From assembly GCA_016648135.1 (NCBI GenBank), contig JADDOH010001989.1:1-64000 (forward strand): a stretch of 64,000 nt of DNA. Direction: 5' to 3'. Position 1 is the stretch's first letter. Each line of letters starts with the position of its first letter. Positions 45,785 to 57,299 of the stretch are shown piece after piece. The stretch is from Agrypnia vestita. Lineage: Eukaryota > Arthropoda > Insecta > Trichoptera > Phryganeidae. Below the pieces are notes generated by a model. The model did no database searches and was not told the DNA's origin. It saw only the letters and a program-made list of their open reading frames with translations. The position numbers were made by a program, and so were the translations under genes.

Positions 45785-46300
45785 CATCATTAATCAGATA
45801 TGTTATATTATAGATGTCTCATTGGGACGAAGCCACTTTTTTTATACGGAAAAGTAGTTATGGAAGTCTTTTTGGGGTGTCCATAGGACTTACGATTTAT
45901 TATATAACTTTACACAATGTAACAATCACCAATTCTACATAGACTACTTCATCATAATCACTTTTGGCTCTACAAAGTCTACAACTCCTGGTGGGTCTTG
46001 GCCTCCGTAAAAATCTTCCTCGCATTGACTACCAACATGCATCAAATTTTAACAAATGTTTAATATGCCCACCTTGTTTCATATGTGTGTTGTATTTTTA
46101 CTACCGCCACCTGTTGTTAAAAATTTATCATTCCCATAAACCAGTACAGATGTCGACGTCGGTAATAAAATATCACTTAAGCCAGTCATACGATAGGTCG
46201 TTAGTCCTATGGACACCCAAAAATACTTCTATGCCTGCTTTCCCATACACAAAAATAGCTTCGTCTCAATGAGACATCAATAATATATCTTGATTAAAAA
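45785..46300. mobile_element. TIR element (MITE family C, longest copy)
   Basis: The left end gatgtctcattgggacgaag, then gtagttatggaagtcttttt and gggtgtccataggactta. The minus strand of the right end reads gatgtctcattgagacgaag, then gcatagaagtatttttgggt and gtccataggactaa. TIRs span about 95 bp. The interior has cacttaagccagtca on the minus strand. No transposase. Confidence 0.87.
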
Positions 46301-47379
46301 TTATATTTACCACAGAGAATAAAATTGTACAGAGGAAAATTTACCCCTTTTCTAGGCGAAGGGATTGAGTATATATCAGACACACTTATACTGCCGTATT
46401 TAATTTTGCAATAATAAGTATTTATTGTTGCAAAATTAATTTCCTTTGTAAACAAATCTTATTTTTACAATAGACGTAGTTTTTTAAACGTAAAAAAATC
46501 ATTTCAAATAGAGTATATTCAAGTAAAAATGTCTTTTTGTAATAAAATGCTACTTAATTACTAAAACATTATATATATATATATTTTTTTTGATGTATTT
46601 TATTATATTTGTAATAATGTATTCAAGAAAATCATTTAAAAAAATAAAAATAACGAATATGTATGAAAATATACCTACTTTTACTATTTTGGAAGTGCAA
46701 TATTGAATGCGTGGAAAAACATGCACTTCTATGCCAACAATTCACGTAATTGACTTTTGACACGGAAATTACGTCTGATTAAATAGCCCATTAAATAAAA
46801 TAATACGTTTGCGCGCAGCACGTTATGTATAAGAATACGTAACAGAATAATGACTTTTGATGTACGAGTGTGTGGGTGTAAGGTATCAAAGTATACAGAA
46901 ACTGCTTAATATCTTTCTGCCTTTATATAATTAATATTTAATACATATTACGATGTACCAAAATAATAACTTTATGAATTTTCAATCGAATTTCCGAACT
47001 TTTTAAAATTTTTGAATCCACTTAAAAATAAAAGGTACCCACTCAAAATTCATGTATTTGAAGTTAGAGTTAAGGAACACTAAAGGTGTTATAATAGTAA
47101 TAATTATTCTGAATTTTCTAGCTATCTTTTGGCTATGGATCATTCTTTTGTTATTAATAAGGGTTGACAAATTATACATACAAATTAAACGGAATCATAG
47201 TTTGATAAAATATAAATAACCAGGTCCTTTTTACGAATAGTTATATTTTAAACGTATTTTCTTGTTAAGTAGGTACATTATTATTATTTATTTTTCATAG
47301 GTATATAAATTTTTAATATTTTGATTATCTATACTTCGATTTTTAAATTAAATTTTGTTAGTATATATGTATTTGTTAT
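46301..47379. other. AT-rich intron, nothing recognised
   Basis: No feature seen in 1.1 kb. Confidence 0.4.
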
Positions 47380-47384
47380 CCTGA

Positions 47385-47450
47385 CAAAGGGGCAATGGAT
47401 TCAAAATGTTGATTTTTTTTTCAATAAAAAAGTGGTGTAAATAAAGTTTA
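47385..47450 (+). repeat. CCTGACAAAGGGGC module
   Basis: cctgacaaaggggcaatgga followed by ttcaaaatgttg and gtggtgtaaataaag. Same layout as the minus-strand site at 18960-19062. Confidence 0.6.
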
Positions 47451-47882
47451 TTTCTATAAATTAAGAAAAAGTAAATATAAAAGATAAAATCAGAACATAT
47501 TTAAAAAGAAAATGAACAATAATTAGGACGCTTTAAAATAAATAAATATATATAATTCATGGGGAACAAAACATAAATAAAAATTTAGTCCATTACACTG
47601 TAATATAATATCGCTCAATATTCCACTTTAAGAATATAAAGGTATCATTACCAGCTGCGAAATCTAAGTATACTATGTCATATGAAGATCTATAGACGTC
47701 TCTAGCATAGTCCATTCGAATTTATGAAACAAATTAAATTAGAACATTTATAATTCAACTTTTAAAAGTTTGATTATATGTGGATGGTCTTACAGTGGAA
47801 TTGGTGCTACCGTAAGAAGGTTCTGCTTTATAACTTGTCAGTTCACGGTTCCTTACAACATCAGGTGCAATTTATAACCTGA

Positions 47883-48528
47883 CTAGCTGAACCCGGCAAT
47901 GCTTTGCTATTGTTAGCGTTATTTATTTTTTATTTTGGGTTACAATCTTAGGATTGGTCTGCAACAAGCACTCGCTTTCTCCACTCCTCTCTGTCACCTG
48001 CCAGTCTCTTCATTTCTTGGTAGGTGCTACAGCGCGCATCTCCGATAATCTGGTAGCTTAATCTCGGGCGGCCTCTACGATTGTTGCCTTCAACATTTTC
48101 CTCGACGATGGCAAAAAGCAGGTCTGGATGCCTTATATTATGGCCTATCCAAATTGCTCATTGTTGGGCGATTCTGTTAAGAAGCCGCCTCTTTTCGCCC
48201 ACCCTGATCAACACCTCGTCGTTTCGGATATATTCTGACCAATGGATCCTCGCCAGGCGCCTGTAGCACCACATCTCAAAGGCCGCTAGCCTCCCGGACA
48301 TGCTCTAGCCGATGGTTCATGTTTCGCTTATGTTATGTATGTTACCTATATAAATAAAAAATAAAATATTTAGACGTCAACTTTTATTTTTACTGGTTTG
48401 TTCGAGGATTTAAATAGCTTTCCGGACAACTCGGATCATTTTGCAAAAAAAAAACGTGCGTAAATCAATCCAGTAGTTTTTCGTCTATGACGAATACAGC
48501 TAAAAACATTTCCTTTTATAAATATAGA
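47883..48528 (-). mobile_element. non-autonomous Helitron carrying a LINE fragment
   Basis: On the minus strand it starts TCTATATTTATAAAAGGAAA and soon has aaactactggattgattt, a phrase familiar from lepidopteran Helitrons. It ends gcaaagcattgccgggttca GCTAG, followed by T. The element is preceded by A and followed by T, matching Helitron insertion between A and T, and there is no target duplication. Inside lies a LINE reverse-transcriptase tail (47953-48305) in the same orientation. Confidence 0.88.
47953..48305 (-). pseudogene. LINE reverse-transcriptase C-terminal fragment inside a Helitron
   Basis: The minus strand translates as SGRLAAFEMWCYRRLARIHW, SEYIRNDEVLIRVGEKRR, one in-frame stop in an AQQ*AIWIGHNIRH context, then EGNNRRGRPRLSYQIIGDAR and REEWRKRVLVADQS, stop. 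It matches the C-terminal domain of insect endonuclease/RT LINEs (FEMWCYRR..., W-I-G-H, RRGRPR, DREEWR). Only one stop interrupts about 115 codons. It is either captured by, or inserted into, the surrounding Helitron. Confidence 0.85.
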
Positions 48529-49130
48529 TTAAAAGACAGACTGTTATAAAGTTCAATTAAGTGTAGATTAAAATATTTGTGTATTTATAGTAATGCGATG
48601 CTTGTATAAAGTCAGTCTAAATTATGAACAATGAATACTTTAAATAGTACATGAGTGAAATGGTTTCTAGATTTTGTTGGACATATTGTTTATGAAATCA
48701 ATTTATTAGTTATCTCGAGAGGGTTCCATTTCAAAATGTGATCGAAAATTCCAGATTCGCTTACAGGTTTGTTGCTGACACCAGAAATTCGTATTTTGTT
48801 TCGAATGACAAACAACTATTGGCGATAACTGCTTTAAGAGCACTTTCACCTTCCAATTTCGTTCATATATAAATGACAAATGATTGAATAAAAAACAAAA
48901 TATGTGTGCACGTGGAAAAAGTGAATTAACGTATGTGCAAATCACTCCATGAATAAAACAACCCAATTGCCAGCAAAGCCGCGCCGAAGCGGGCTGATTT
49001 CATACGGAATTGCGAAATAACAGGACCATTACGATGATGGAATATAAATTTGAACGCTTTATTCGATCATCGAAAAATACGCAAAGTATTGTACGTGATG
49101 CAGTACATGAATTTACAAAATAAATATGCT
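48529..49130. other. AT-rich intron, small GC patch
   Basis: A short patch at 48960-49010 (aagccgcgccgaagcgggct). No gene seen. Confidence 0.4.
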
Positions 49131-49164
49131 ACTATATTAAAATATATCGAACCTTTGGTCGCCG

Positions 49165-49475
49165 GTATTTATTCATACACACTAAAATAAATATAATTTT
49201 CTTCAAATTAGACCTCTTGGTAATACATTTCTCCCGACGGTCCAGCCTTTGTTAAAAAAATCTAAAACGCATCTTTGGAAAGGGTCATCGCGTTAAGCAT
49301 AATATGTTTCAGCGGCGTTTTTAACTTGAGAAATAGCCAAAAATCCCATGGAGCCACGTCGGGAGAGTAGGGAACCCGATAAACCAGGGGAATGCTGTGT
49401 TTGGCCTAGAAAGCCTGAATCAGATGCGAATTATGGGAGGGTGCATTATCGTGATGGAGCTGCTCCGCTAGCAGC
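49165..49475 (-). pseudogene. mariner-family transposase C-terminal relic
   Basis: The minus strand translates as LHHDNAPSHNSHLIQAF, a stop, then AKHSIPLVYRVPYSPDVAPW, DFWLFLKLKTPLKHIM and, after a frame change, FNKGWTVGRNVLPRGLI, stop. HDNAPSH and YSPDVAPWDFWLF are the second and third catalytic blocks of mariner transposases. The two aspartates are separated by exactly 34 positions (the stop counted as one), the D34D spacing that defines mariner. Only the C-terminal third remains. No TIRs were identified. Confidence 0.9.
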
Positions 49476-49714
49476 TTCGACACGAATTTCGCTGATACTC
49501 TCTTTAAGCCTGAATTTAATTAATCGGTTAAATGTTTACCCTAACAAAGTTCCTGGACTGTTATACCACGACCAAAGTCTGCATTTGGTAAATTACATTG
49601 TTGTTTCTGCTTGTCGCGGACTTGCACTTCTTTGTCTATTAATGTGCGGTAATTTTCTAAGTGGTACTGTTCCTTTTCTGTGCGATTTTATTAAATTTTT
49701 TATTTTATTTTAAT

Positions 49715-49790
49715 TTATTTATTAATTAACGCCCTATAGGGCTTTTACAACAGATAGGTAAAGTGTACATAAACAGAATATTGTATTGAA
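49715..49790 (-). mobile_element. LINE 3' tail (gccctatagggc)
   Basis: Minus strand: ctgttgtaaaagccctatag ggcgtt followed by aattaataaataaatta. The same 3' end, tgtaaaagcccactagggcg tt plus a TAATAATAAATAAAT tail, occurs on the + strand at 60400-60445. Confidence 0.6.
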
Positions 49791-50400
49791 TAAGAACAGA
49801 AGTATTGTCTCGAGAATGATTTCCATTTGGTTATAACCAAAATTTTGGCAGAATTCGTCATTGGCGTAAATACAGTAAGTATTATGAGAAAAAAAAACTA
49901 TATGTGGTCGATATGTCGCAGAAAAATTCTATTATTCGCCTGACTAAAAACGGCGTCATCAATTTACAAAGATAAATACGTTTTAAAAAATGCCTTACAC
50001 CGAATGTAAAGTGTCGTCAGTTTCTAATATGCTTCAAGACATTAGTACCGCTGTTTACAAATTGTCGGGGCATTTCGTTAGAATTAGTACCACATTTACT
50101 AACCTAACCTATTCAAACCCGATACAATTGAGTCACCAACAATTTGCCTTAAATGATTATGTTTATATGTGTTTTTAAATATGTATCAATGTTTTATACA
50201 CTGTTTCTTTACTTTGATTGCTTTTGCTTTGTTTTATTGGTATTCGTATTATTATTGTTTTGTATATGTATATATATATATATATATTTTAAATATGTAT
50301 CTGTTTATGGTGACATATCTGCTATTGTTTTATGTATGTTATATGTATGTAAGTTAAGACGTATCTGTAGGTTGGGACAGTGAATGGCTTTGATCTAGCG
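49791..50400. other. unclassified, short + strand frames
   Basis: Frames such as 49990-50178 have no recognised domain. Low-complexity tatatata at 50268-50290. Confidence 0.35.
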
Positions 50401-50401
50401 G

Positions 50402-50448
50402 CCGTGCCGCTTCGCAACGGTTTATATGACCGGTGCGGAGCAGCACGG
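50402..50448. repeat. GC-rich stem-loop
   Basis: Arms ccgtgccgcttcgcaacgg and ccggtgcggagcagcacgg are complementary at about 15 of 19 positions around a 9-base loop, tttatatga. It stands alone in AT-rich surroundings. Confidence 0.75.
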
Positions 50449-51049
50449 TCCTTCTTGTTAGTAGAAAAAAATGTCAACCTGGAGACGATTGAGTAGGACC
50501 GATATGGGAGCTTTTGCTCTTAGAGCGGTCCTGGGTAAGTGGTGGGAACCATTCACTGATTATGTTTATAAACCTGCGACAGATATAATATGCGTATATG
50601 AATAAGGTCGTCGAATATCTATGTATGTGTTTTGTTTTTTTAATATTGCAATTATTTCAACAAGCTACTGGATAAAAGGATTTATAAAAAAGTTACATAA
50701 AAATCTGCGCACATTGAAATGAGTTTTTTAAGTTTAGCACGTTTATATTTACCTCCGGGATTCTCTCGATTAAGATTCCAGTTAATGAAGTACGTCGCCC
50801 CCGTTAAGTTTATTCTTAAATTTACAAACTTATTATTTTATGAGGCAAAACGTTTAATGTTGCGGGGGTCGGATAAAGAAGTACGAGCTGAGGAATATAT
50901 TTCTTTGGGGCCATCTCCCTCGAATTAAATGCGGTAATTATTGTAATTGTTACGAAGGAAACTTTCGTAGATTGTAGGCGAGGCACGTCAAATAAAAAAT
51001 AATTGTAGACTTCCCTGAAGTTTTAGATTTCCTTGCGGTAAAAACTGCC
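50449..51049. other. unclassified, mixed composition
   Basis: A + strand frame 50719-50928 lacks a recognised domain. I would not call it a gene. Confidence 0.35.
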
Positions 51050-51439
51050 ACGATGTTAGAAAAGAGAGGAACTGTAGGTAGTCGAGGTTTTCCGAAACAG
51101 TCTGGACGTTTTAGAATGTTATAGAAAGATCTACTCTATATGCTGATATTCTTGCAGATAACTTATTATCGTTCAAAAATTCACTCATACACATCATTCA
51201 TTTTCTAAACGATGACCTGAACCTATAGATCCATTAAATCAATTATTTATTTACATATTCTTATATGATCGCACTACATTCAAAAACTAAATATACATGT
51301 AAAATATAGATAAATATAATAATACATAAAGCGTGCCGAAGACACTTGTTATTGGGATAATGGGCATAGTCTTCATTTATAATGTTTTCTCATTAGAGTA
51401 TCACGTACATAATACTATCCTGTTAGTGTTTCTAATAAA

Positions 51440-51775
51440 TATATAAAAAAAGATGTGAAGCTGGTGGAATAATCGAGTACATACCAGAAGTTTCTAGACA
51501 TCGGGAACTAATGAATTGCGACGCGACCGCGTTCTCAGTTTTAACTTGTTTTGACAAGTAAATGAAAACCATAGAAACGAGCGAATATATTAAATCAGTG
51601 CTATAGACAAACTTTGTATATCAGAGAATATTCAAACTTTCCAATGAATAAATTATTGCGAACTGCAGTTTAGTGATCCAGCTAAAGTTTGTGTCCTGAT
51701 TTTGCGGCTAATAAAAGTTTTATTTGTTTACGATGTTTCATTCCGTTCCCCACACGGCAAACCTTGTGACAATAC
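51440..51775 (+). mobile_element. possible LTR 3' end remnant
   Basis: ggctaataaaagttttattt followed by cattccgttccccacacggc and ccttgtgaca resembles the U5 end of the solo LTR at 31691-32305 (aataaa, ttccagcgttttattaattc, cacgtgaca). No target duplication or matching 5' end found. Confidence 0.3.
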
Positions 51776-52300
51776 AAATAATAATAAAAAAAAAACAATT
51801 TTATACTAATAAAACTGAATAAAACACGAAAATATAGTAAAGTCTAAAATTGATATTTTTTCTGCAGCAAATCACTTTGAACACAATAATTCCGAATAAT
51901 TTAAGAATTTATTGAATGATGGAATTATTCCTCTTGACTCGCTGTTTGACTAATTGACAAAAAATATAATTTAAATAGAATTAAATTTTATCCTTCACTC
52001 ATTACAGTATACCCTTCCACGGTACAAGAAGTACATTTAATTGAAATATTCCGAGTATCATGAATATGTAAATAAAAATCAAATCAAAATATAATAAATA
52101 AAGATGTAGATATTTAACACAATTTAGAATTGCGATATTTTCAGAAATTCTATCACTGATCGTGATTGTCACTGAGAGATTGGTGATTGAATCAGATCAA
52201 TCATGAAAGTATTTTAGACATATATCATCACCATCAAGAGTTTTCCTCCACTGATCTCTGTTTCACGCTGTTTTTGGTCAGAAGGGTCATTGAGGACATT
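51776..52300. other. AT-rich, nothing recognised
   Basis: No feature seen. Confidence 0.4.
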
Positions 52301-52303
52301 AGA

Positions 52304-52574
52304 ACGTTTCGAGACGTAACCCATCTCTTCGTTAGGACAACCACTAGCATGTAAATATCACTACATACCACAACCATAGTTTTATTTTCACACCAACACC
52401 TTCACAAAATACTAAATTGCATGTTGGTCTTTAGTTAAGTAACACGCGTGTAAAGAGTATTTTGTGAAGGTGTTGGTGTATAAATAATACATATAAATGA
52501 TTGTACTGTGTAGTAATATTTACATGCTAGTGTGTTGGTTATCCTGACGAATAGACAGGTTACGTTTCGGAGAC
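52304..52574. mobile_element. foldback element with GTTTCG termini
   Basis: Outer arms: acgtttcgagacgtaaccca / caggttacgtttcggagac region. Middle arms: ctagcatgtaaatatcacta and tagtaatatttacatgctag. Inner arms: caccaacaccttcacaaaat act, whose reverse complement on the right is perfect for 23 bp. The spacer is about 42 bp. No open frame. Confidence 0.88.
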
Positions 52575-52849
52575 AAAAAAGTAATTTTTAGTTGTTATAT
52601 ATATGTACTAACATTAATAATATTTTGTAGCAAAAATATATTGTAGATATTCGCATCTTATTATACTCAGGATTATTTAATTGTTTGATGGGTAAATATC
52701 ACAAAAAAATAATATTTTGGATGGCTTAAAACAAAATTTGAGTCTTCCTTTTAAATCTGAAAAAACCTTTTAAATTGGTACCTACAATACCATTATTTAT
52801 GTTCAATTAATCTTGGAATAACTTTTCCTTCTTTCTTAAGCAATTTTCC

Positions 52850-53000
52850 ACCCCTACCACACCGGTGCCCCTGGGAACCATTACATTTTTTGGCTGGGTA
52901 AACGCGGAACCACTCAAGCGCCTCTGGCGGTGGCTCCGCGAACTATGCGGATGTTTATCCAACATTGTACTTATCACTCCAGCAAGAATACCTATTATAA
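52850..53000. promoter_or_regulatory. GC-rich patch, candidate noncoding element
   Basis: accacaccggtgcccctggg and agcgcctctggcggtggctc stand out. No plausible exon on either strand. Confidence 0.25.
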
Positions 53001-53199
53001 GACGCGTCTGACTTCATTTACTTAACAAATTCAAAGCTAAAAGTATTTGCGTTAAAATTTCATCAGTGAAAAAGCAATATTTTTGTAATAAATAGGTACT
53101 TAAAATGAGTCCATGTTATTCGTTACAGTTAAAGTTTAAAAAAAGTAGTTAGGTACGTGCCAGAACAGACGTCCAAAACAGGTGAAAAGTTTTACCTGT

Positions 53200-53800
53200 T
53201 TTAGACGTCTCGATAGATACAAATACCTCGTTGTAATAACATCTCAGGATGGAAAGCAAGAAAGTGAATTTGATAGGAGGATATGAGTCGCAAGTCAGGT
53301 AGCACGATCCCTGTATTATGCCGTACTTAGAAAAGCGGAGTTTAGCCAGCGAGAAAAGTTGTCAGTGTACAAATCAGTTCTAAAGTCAACTCTCTACGGC
53401 CTTAGCATTGGATCTTGACCGAATGAACCTGCGTAAGTGCTGAGATGGTATTTCTACGAGGAATAGTAGGAGTTACCAGAAGGGACAGAATCAGAAATAC
53501 TCAAATAAGAGAATGTCTCGAAGTAGAACCCTTATTGACGTTTATCGAGAAATCACAGTTACGGTGGCTGGGACATTTCTTGCGGATGCCGGCAGATAGA
53601 CAAGCAAAGTGGATATTTCAGGACCAGAAGGCAGAAGACCAAGAGGCCGTTCTAGGAGGAGCTGGCAGAAACAGGAGGACTGCTATGATGCGAGGTTGCT
53701 ACTAAATTGGGCTGACGTGGAGAGCGAAGCCCTAGACAGGAAAAGTTGGAACATTTTATGCGGTGCAGGGACCCCGACCCAAGAGGATAAGGGGTAGAAT
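53200..53800 (+). pseudogene. LINE reverse-transcriptase C-terminal relic
   Basis: Different frames give REKLSVYKSVLKSTLYGL, then RRDRIRNTQIRECLEVEPLL, FIEKSQLRWLGHFLRMPADR, then GPEGRRPRGRSRRSWQKQED and LDRKSWNIL. This is the order of a LINE C-terminus (Y-K-S-V-L...L-Y-G, I-R-E, L-R-W-L-G-H...M, R-P-R-G-R, W). At least two frameshifts and stops show it is dead. It is a different element from the LINE at 22922-23345, which has FRWFGHVERM. Confidence 0.83.
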
Positions 53801-54200
53801 AAGAAGAAGAAGTTAGATATATAAAGTGAAACGGAGATAGTTAACACTACTATACAGATAGATTACTATTTAAATGCATTTTTTAAAAATATTTTTCACC
53901 TGTCTTCTGTAAAATTAATGTTGGACTATCGTGAAATAAACTTTAATCAAAAATTCATTCGTTTTAAAAGAAGTAAAATAAAATGATTAAAACTTTGCAG
54001 AAAATTCAATCCAATTTTCTTGGCAAGTTTTTAATCATTTTATTTGACTTAACATTAAAGCGAATGAAATTTTTATATTCGAATATAAGTCAGCTTAACG
54101 ATATTCTAACGAAATGGCAAAAGAGATTTCGTACAAAATACCTGGTTACATGTTAATGACAACAATAACATCGAAACCACTACATTCCGGAACATACTAT
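53801..54200. other. AT-rich, MITE-like phrase only
   Basis: aaaatgattaaaactttgca and aatcattttatttgacttaa (53985-54050) echo the interior of the MITE at 21790-22221. Confidence 0.45.
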
Positions 54201-54500
54201 CGCACTCTGGAATTAGCCACATCATTCGAGGACCTGAAAAAGCCTTGAACCTTCTTCTAAACACTAGAAAAATCTAGGAAGTTCGAAAATCCAGTTTTTG
54301 GATATAAATAGCGCGGATCTGGGCCGCCGAGCAGAGTTGTCATGTTTGACAGGTCGATGACGTCCAGTGTGGCCAGTCGTGAAGTGCAATGCGAAAAATA
54401 AAGCAAATAATAGGGCGAAGTACCTAATTGGCGAAATAGATAAGCGATAAATAATACGTGCGAGAACGCAATATTCCATCTAGTAAGTGATAAAAACGTG
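54200..54500 (+). mobile_element. degraded gypsy-like LTR promoter region
   Basis: A TATA box (tggatataaatagcgcgg) with a GC-rich downstream start region and the string gcgataaataatacgtgcga followed by gaacgcaatattccatctag recall the R/U5 layout of the solo LTR at 31691-32305 (agcgagataaatcgaagcga, ggaatattctagtc). Borders not found. Confidence 0.45.
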
Positions 54501-54522
54501 TTTTATATGTGTCGTATATTAT

Positions 54523-54566
54523 GTATATATATATATATATAATATATATATATTATATATATATAG
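54523..54566. repeat. (TA)n microsatellite
   Basis: Interrupted TA dinucleotide run. Confidence 0.95.
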
Positions 54567-54611
54567 TCAAATAAACTTTAAAAAATGCAAGCAAATTTTG
54601 ACTCAATTTAG

Positions 54612-54660
54612 TCAGCAACTGTTGAGTATTGTGGACTAGTTCTTTTACAACCTGTATACT
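54612..54660. mobile_element. MITE TIR remnant
   Basis: gtggactagttcttttacaa cctgta is the complement of the acaggttgtaaaagaactag end, close to the TIR of 21790-22221. Confidence 0.6.
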
Positions 54661-55140
54661 TTGTATGGGATAAGTATCTCACGTATAAAGCACTGATATT
54701 AAAAATGACAGTAAACATTTTCCACGTAATTTAAAGCTTTTTCCAAACTTTCTTGTAACTTCTATGCAAATGTAAAATGTAACTTTATGATACAACATTG
54801 TTGGTAATATTTTAGGTGCAAACAAGAAGTCATATATCTGGAATACAAAACAAGCGGTGGCGATATTGCGCTAGTAAGTCATTGTTTTGACAGAAGCGAG
54901 GCCACAGAAAGCGAAAGAGATACCGGTAAATGCCACAGACTAACGGTACGAGTGGGGTACTTCCGTGCAGAATTTTCTAGTGCGAACTTGAGATACACAA
55001 ACGACGTACATCGGTATACCAGAAACAAGTAGAATATTCTCGAGAAATAAGAAGTTAATTTAATTAATGCAAATTACAGAATAGCGTACCAATTAAGTTC
55101 GTATCCAGTGACAAAATATGATAATGGTAGAATGAATGAA
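54661..55140. other. mixed sequence, possible LTR debris
   Basis: gacagaagcgaggccacaga and tatccagtgacaa look LTR-like but no borders can be set. Confidence 0.3.
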
Positions 55141-55520
55141 TATTGTTTTAAAAATATTGATTGTATTAATAATTGTATAAATCTACTTATATTATTTGAT
55201 TAATTACACCTACATGTTTCGGAAATACTTTTTCATCAAAATATCTAAATTAATAATGTCTTTTGTTTTTCTAAATTATTTGAAAATCTATTTTTGAATA
55301 TTTATTGCTGAAGTTCTTGATAACTCGCAATTATTGATATTTTTTTTAGAATTGGGCTAGTAGTTAAATTTAATTAATTATTAATAATGATTATAAATTA
55401 TTCAATTTCAGAACAAAATTATTTATGTGTAAAATAGAATTAAAGAAACATGTAGGTGTTATTAATCAAATAATATAAGTAGATTTACACAAATAATACA
55501 ATCAATATTTTTAATTAATA
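55141..55520. mobile_element. foldback element with gaaacatgtaggtgt termini
   Basis: The left arm (55141-55220) and right arm (55445-55520) are reverse complements over about 75 bp with few differences: gattaattacacctacatgt ttc against gaaacatgtaggtgttatta atc. The arms also share aatctacttatattatttga. The interior of about 220 bp has no open frame. Confidence 0.9.
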
Positions 55521-55699
55521 TTGTTGAATCAATTGAAAAAAAAGAATATTGTTTTGACTCCCACCTATCAAGTTGACATAAGATTTGTTTTAATGACTGA
55601 TTTTTATCCATAGTATGATATCAAAAATATGACAATTCAGGTCGTCATGACGTCTAAATTACCAAGCGTGAAATTAAAGATTTGGTGAGTTAAATCACT

Positions 55700-55810
55700 A
55701 ATTTAACATCAAAGATTTTTTCTGCCATGAACAACAACATTTCTCCATTGACTGCGTTCCACCATCAGCCCTTCTGTGTCCTCTCATGTACGGTAACTCC
55801 ATCAAGCACC
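55700..55810 (-). pseudogene. probable LINE C-terminal scrap
   Basis: The minus strand gives EDTEGLMVERSQWRNVVVHG RKN, which resembles the D-R-x-x-W-R-x-V-V tail of insect LINE ORF2. Short, so uncertain. Confidence 0.4.
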
Positions 55811-56286
55811 ACCTAGTAATATACCAAATAGTTATTTCAGGACAACTGGAACGCCGCCGGGTTCCTACTGGTATGTAAATGTAGCCTTAATTTCAAAACA
55901 CCCCCAGTTTTGGCTTCTTGCAGATGTCCGCAAAATGCGTCAGTGAGCCACGTAAATAAGCTATTGAATTCGTTATTTTAAGTTATTAAGTAACGAACTG
56001 GTAAAATAATGCAGCGGAATTGTTGCCGCTTAGATAAGAACCTGTAATAAATTTATCATGTCAAATTTATTACTAATCTTGTTTATGAAACCTTTTGAGT
56101 TAGTATAATTATTCATTCGGTTTCGGAAACAATCGTTGAATAACCGAAAGGTGTAAGAGTTACATATAAAAAAATAAACAATTATTTGTAACTTATTATG
56201 TGAGAGAGATTAAATATTTCCTGGTATTATATTGCCATTTTTAAATTGTGTCACTGTTGTTCCAGATACTTTGAAAATATTTGATA

Positions 56287-56325
56287 CTAGCTGAGTCCGC
56301 GGCTCTGCCCGCGTGGAATTCACTT
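56287..56325 (-). mobile_element. Helitron 3' end remnant
   Basis: The minus strand ends cacgcgggcagagccgcgga ctcaGCTAG followed by T, with the subterminal hairpin gcgggcagagccgc. It matches the 3' ends at 47883 and 57985. The 5' end was not found. Confidence 0.7.
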
Positions 56326-57299
56326 TGATACTAAAAGAGTATCAGTAAAAAATCAATATAATCTATACTACTCATCTAAACAATGTTGTGTAAAAGGCAA
56401 TTTTTATCTACACAAAAATTCCTTGAGGATAAGCAAATTTATTTTGATAAGAATTTAACATTACCAACTTAAATTACCCCCGACAGATTAAAATATATTT
56501 TTTATTCAAATAAAAATTTAAATATATTTTTTATTCATATTTTATCAATTTGTGAATTAACCTTAACATATGTGAACTTGTAAACTTTTTTACAGGCCTT
56601 TTTAACCTCTGCAATTTTCTATAGAAACATTCACATATCTCTTATCGTCAAGGCAGCGTTCGTAAGAAATGCATTCGTTTGCAGTATTGCGAATCCATAT
56701 CATGCAGAGTGAATAGGTACTAAAATATTTCAGAGAATGAAAATTTTGGTGGATGGAATAGTGAAATAATGAAGAGATAATAGTAAAACAAATAAACCCA
56801 ATACGAATGAGGAAGGCAATAGAATTGGAGTATGGAAGCATATAATGAAACAAATATTTTGAAACAATTTTGAATAATTCTAAAAGATTTTAATTATTTC
56901 TCAAGTTATTTGAATGCTTTTTTATCAAATTACAATGGTGACGTAAGTATGTGTATAAATAATACCGGGTTCGATACCAAGAAAGAGATTATGTATCCCA
57001 GTTAATTCCAGTGGGCTAGGCTAGCCGCTGGCACATTGTATAATCATATTAAAGCATTTTTTCCTAGAGCACACGCGAATAAATCATTATCCTCGGCGAT
57101 AAAATTTAATATTAATTTAGGGTCAATGAATTAGATCGGTTTAATGAGGAAAGAAATATATTTTCCAGCTAGAAATATGCCACTTACTATACAATAATAT
57201 AAAAACTGTTGTTTGTTAATATTCGCATTGTAATCAATAAATGACTATTTGAATCTTTAGAATTTAAATTACTTAAGTAAATTAATGATAATAAAAAAA
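56326..57299. other. AT-rich intron, nothing recognised
   Basis: No gene seen. May include the body of the Helitron ending at 56287. Confidence 0.4.

Noticed and set aside
49348..49713. 121-codon + strand frame
   Set aside because: Its first part is antisense to the mariner relic; the rest has no recognised domain.
54200..55115. A full-length LTR retrotransposon
   Set aside because: LTR-like promoter and TGACA-like phrases are present, but no paired LTR borders, primer site or gag/pol sequence.
55845..55890. Micro-exon with cag acceptor and gtatgt donor on the + strand
   Set aside because: Ten codons only, on the strand opposite to prickle, with no supporting neighbour.
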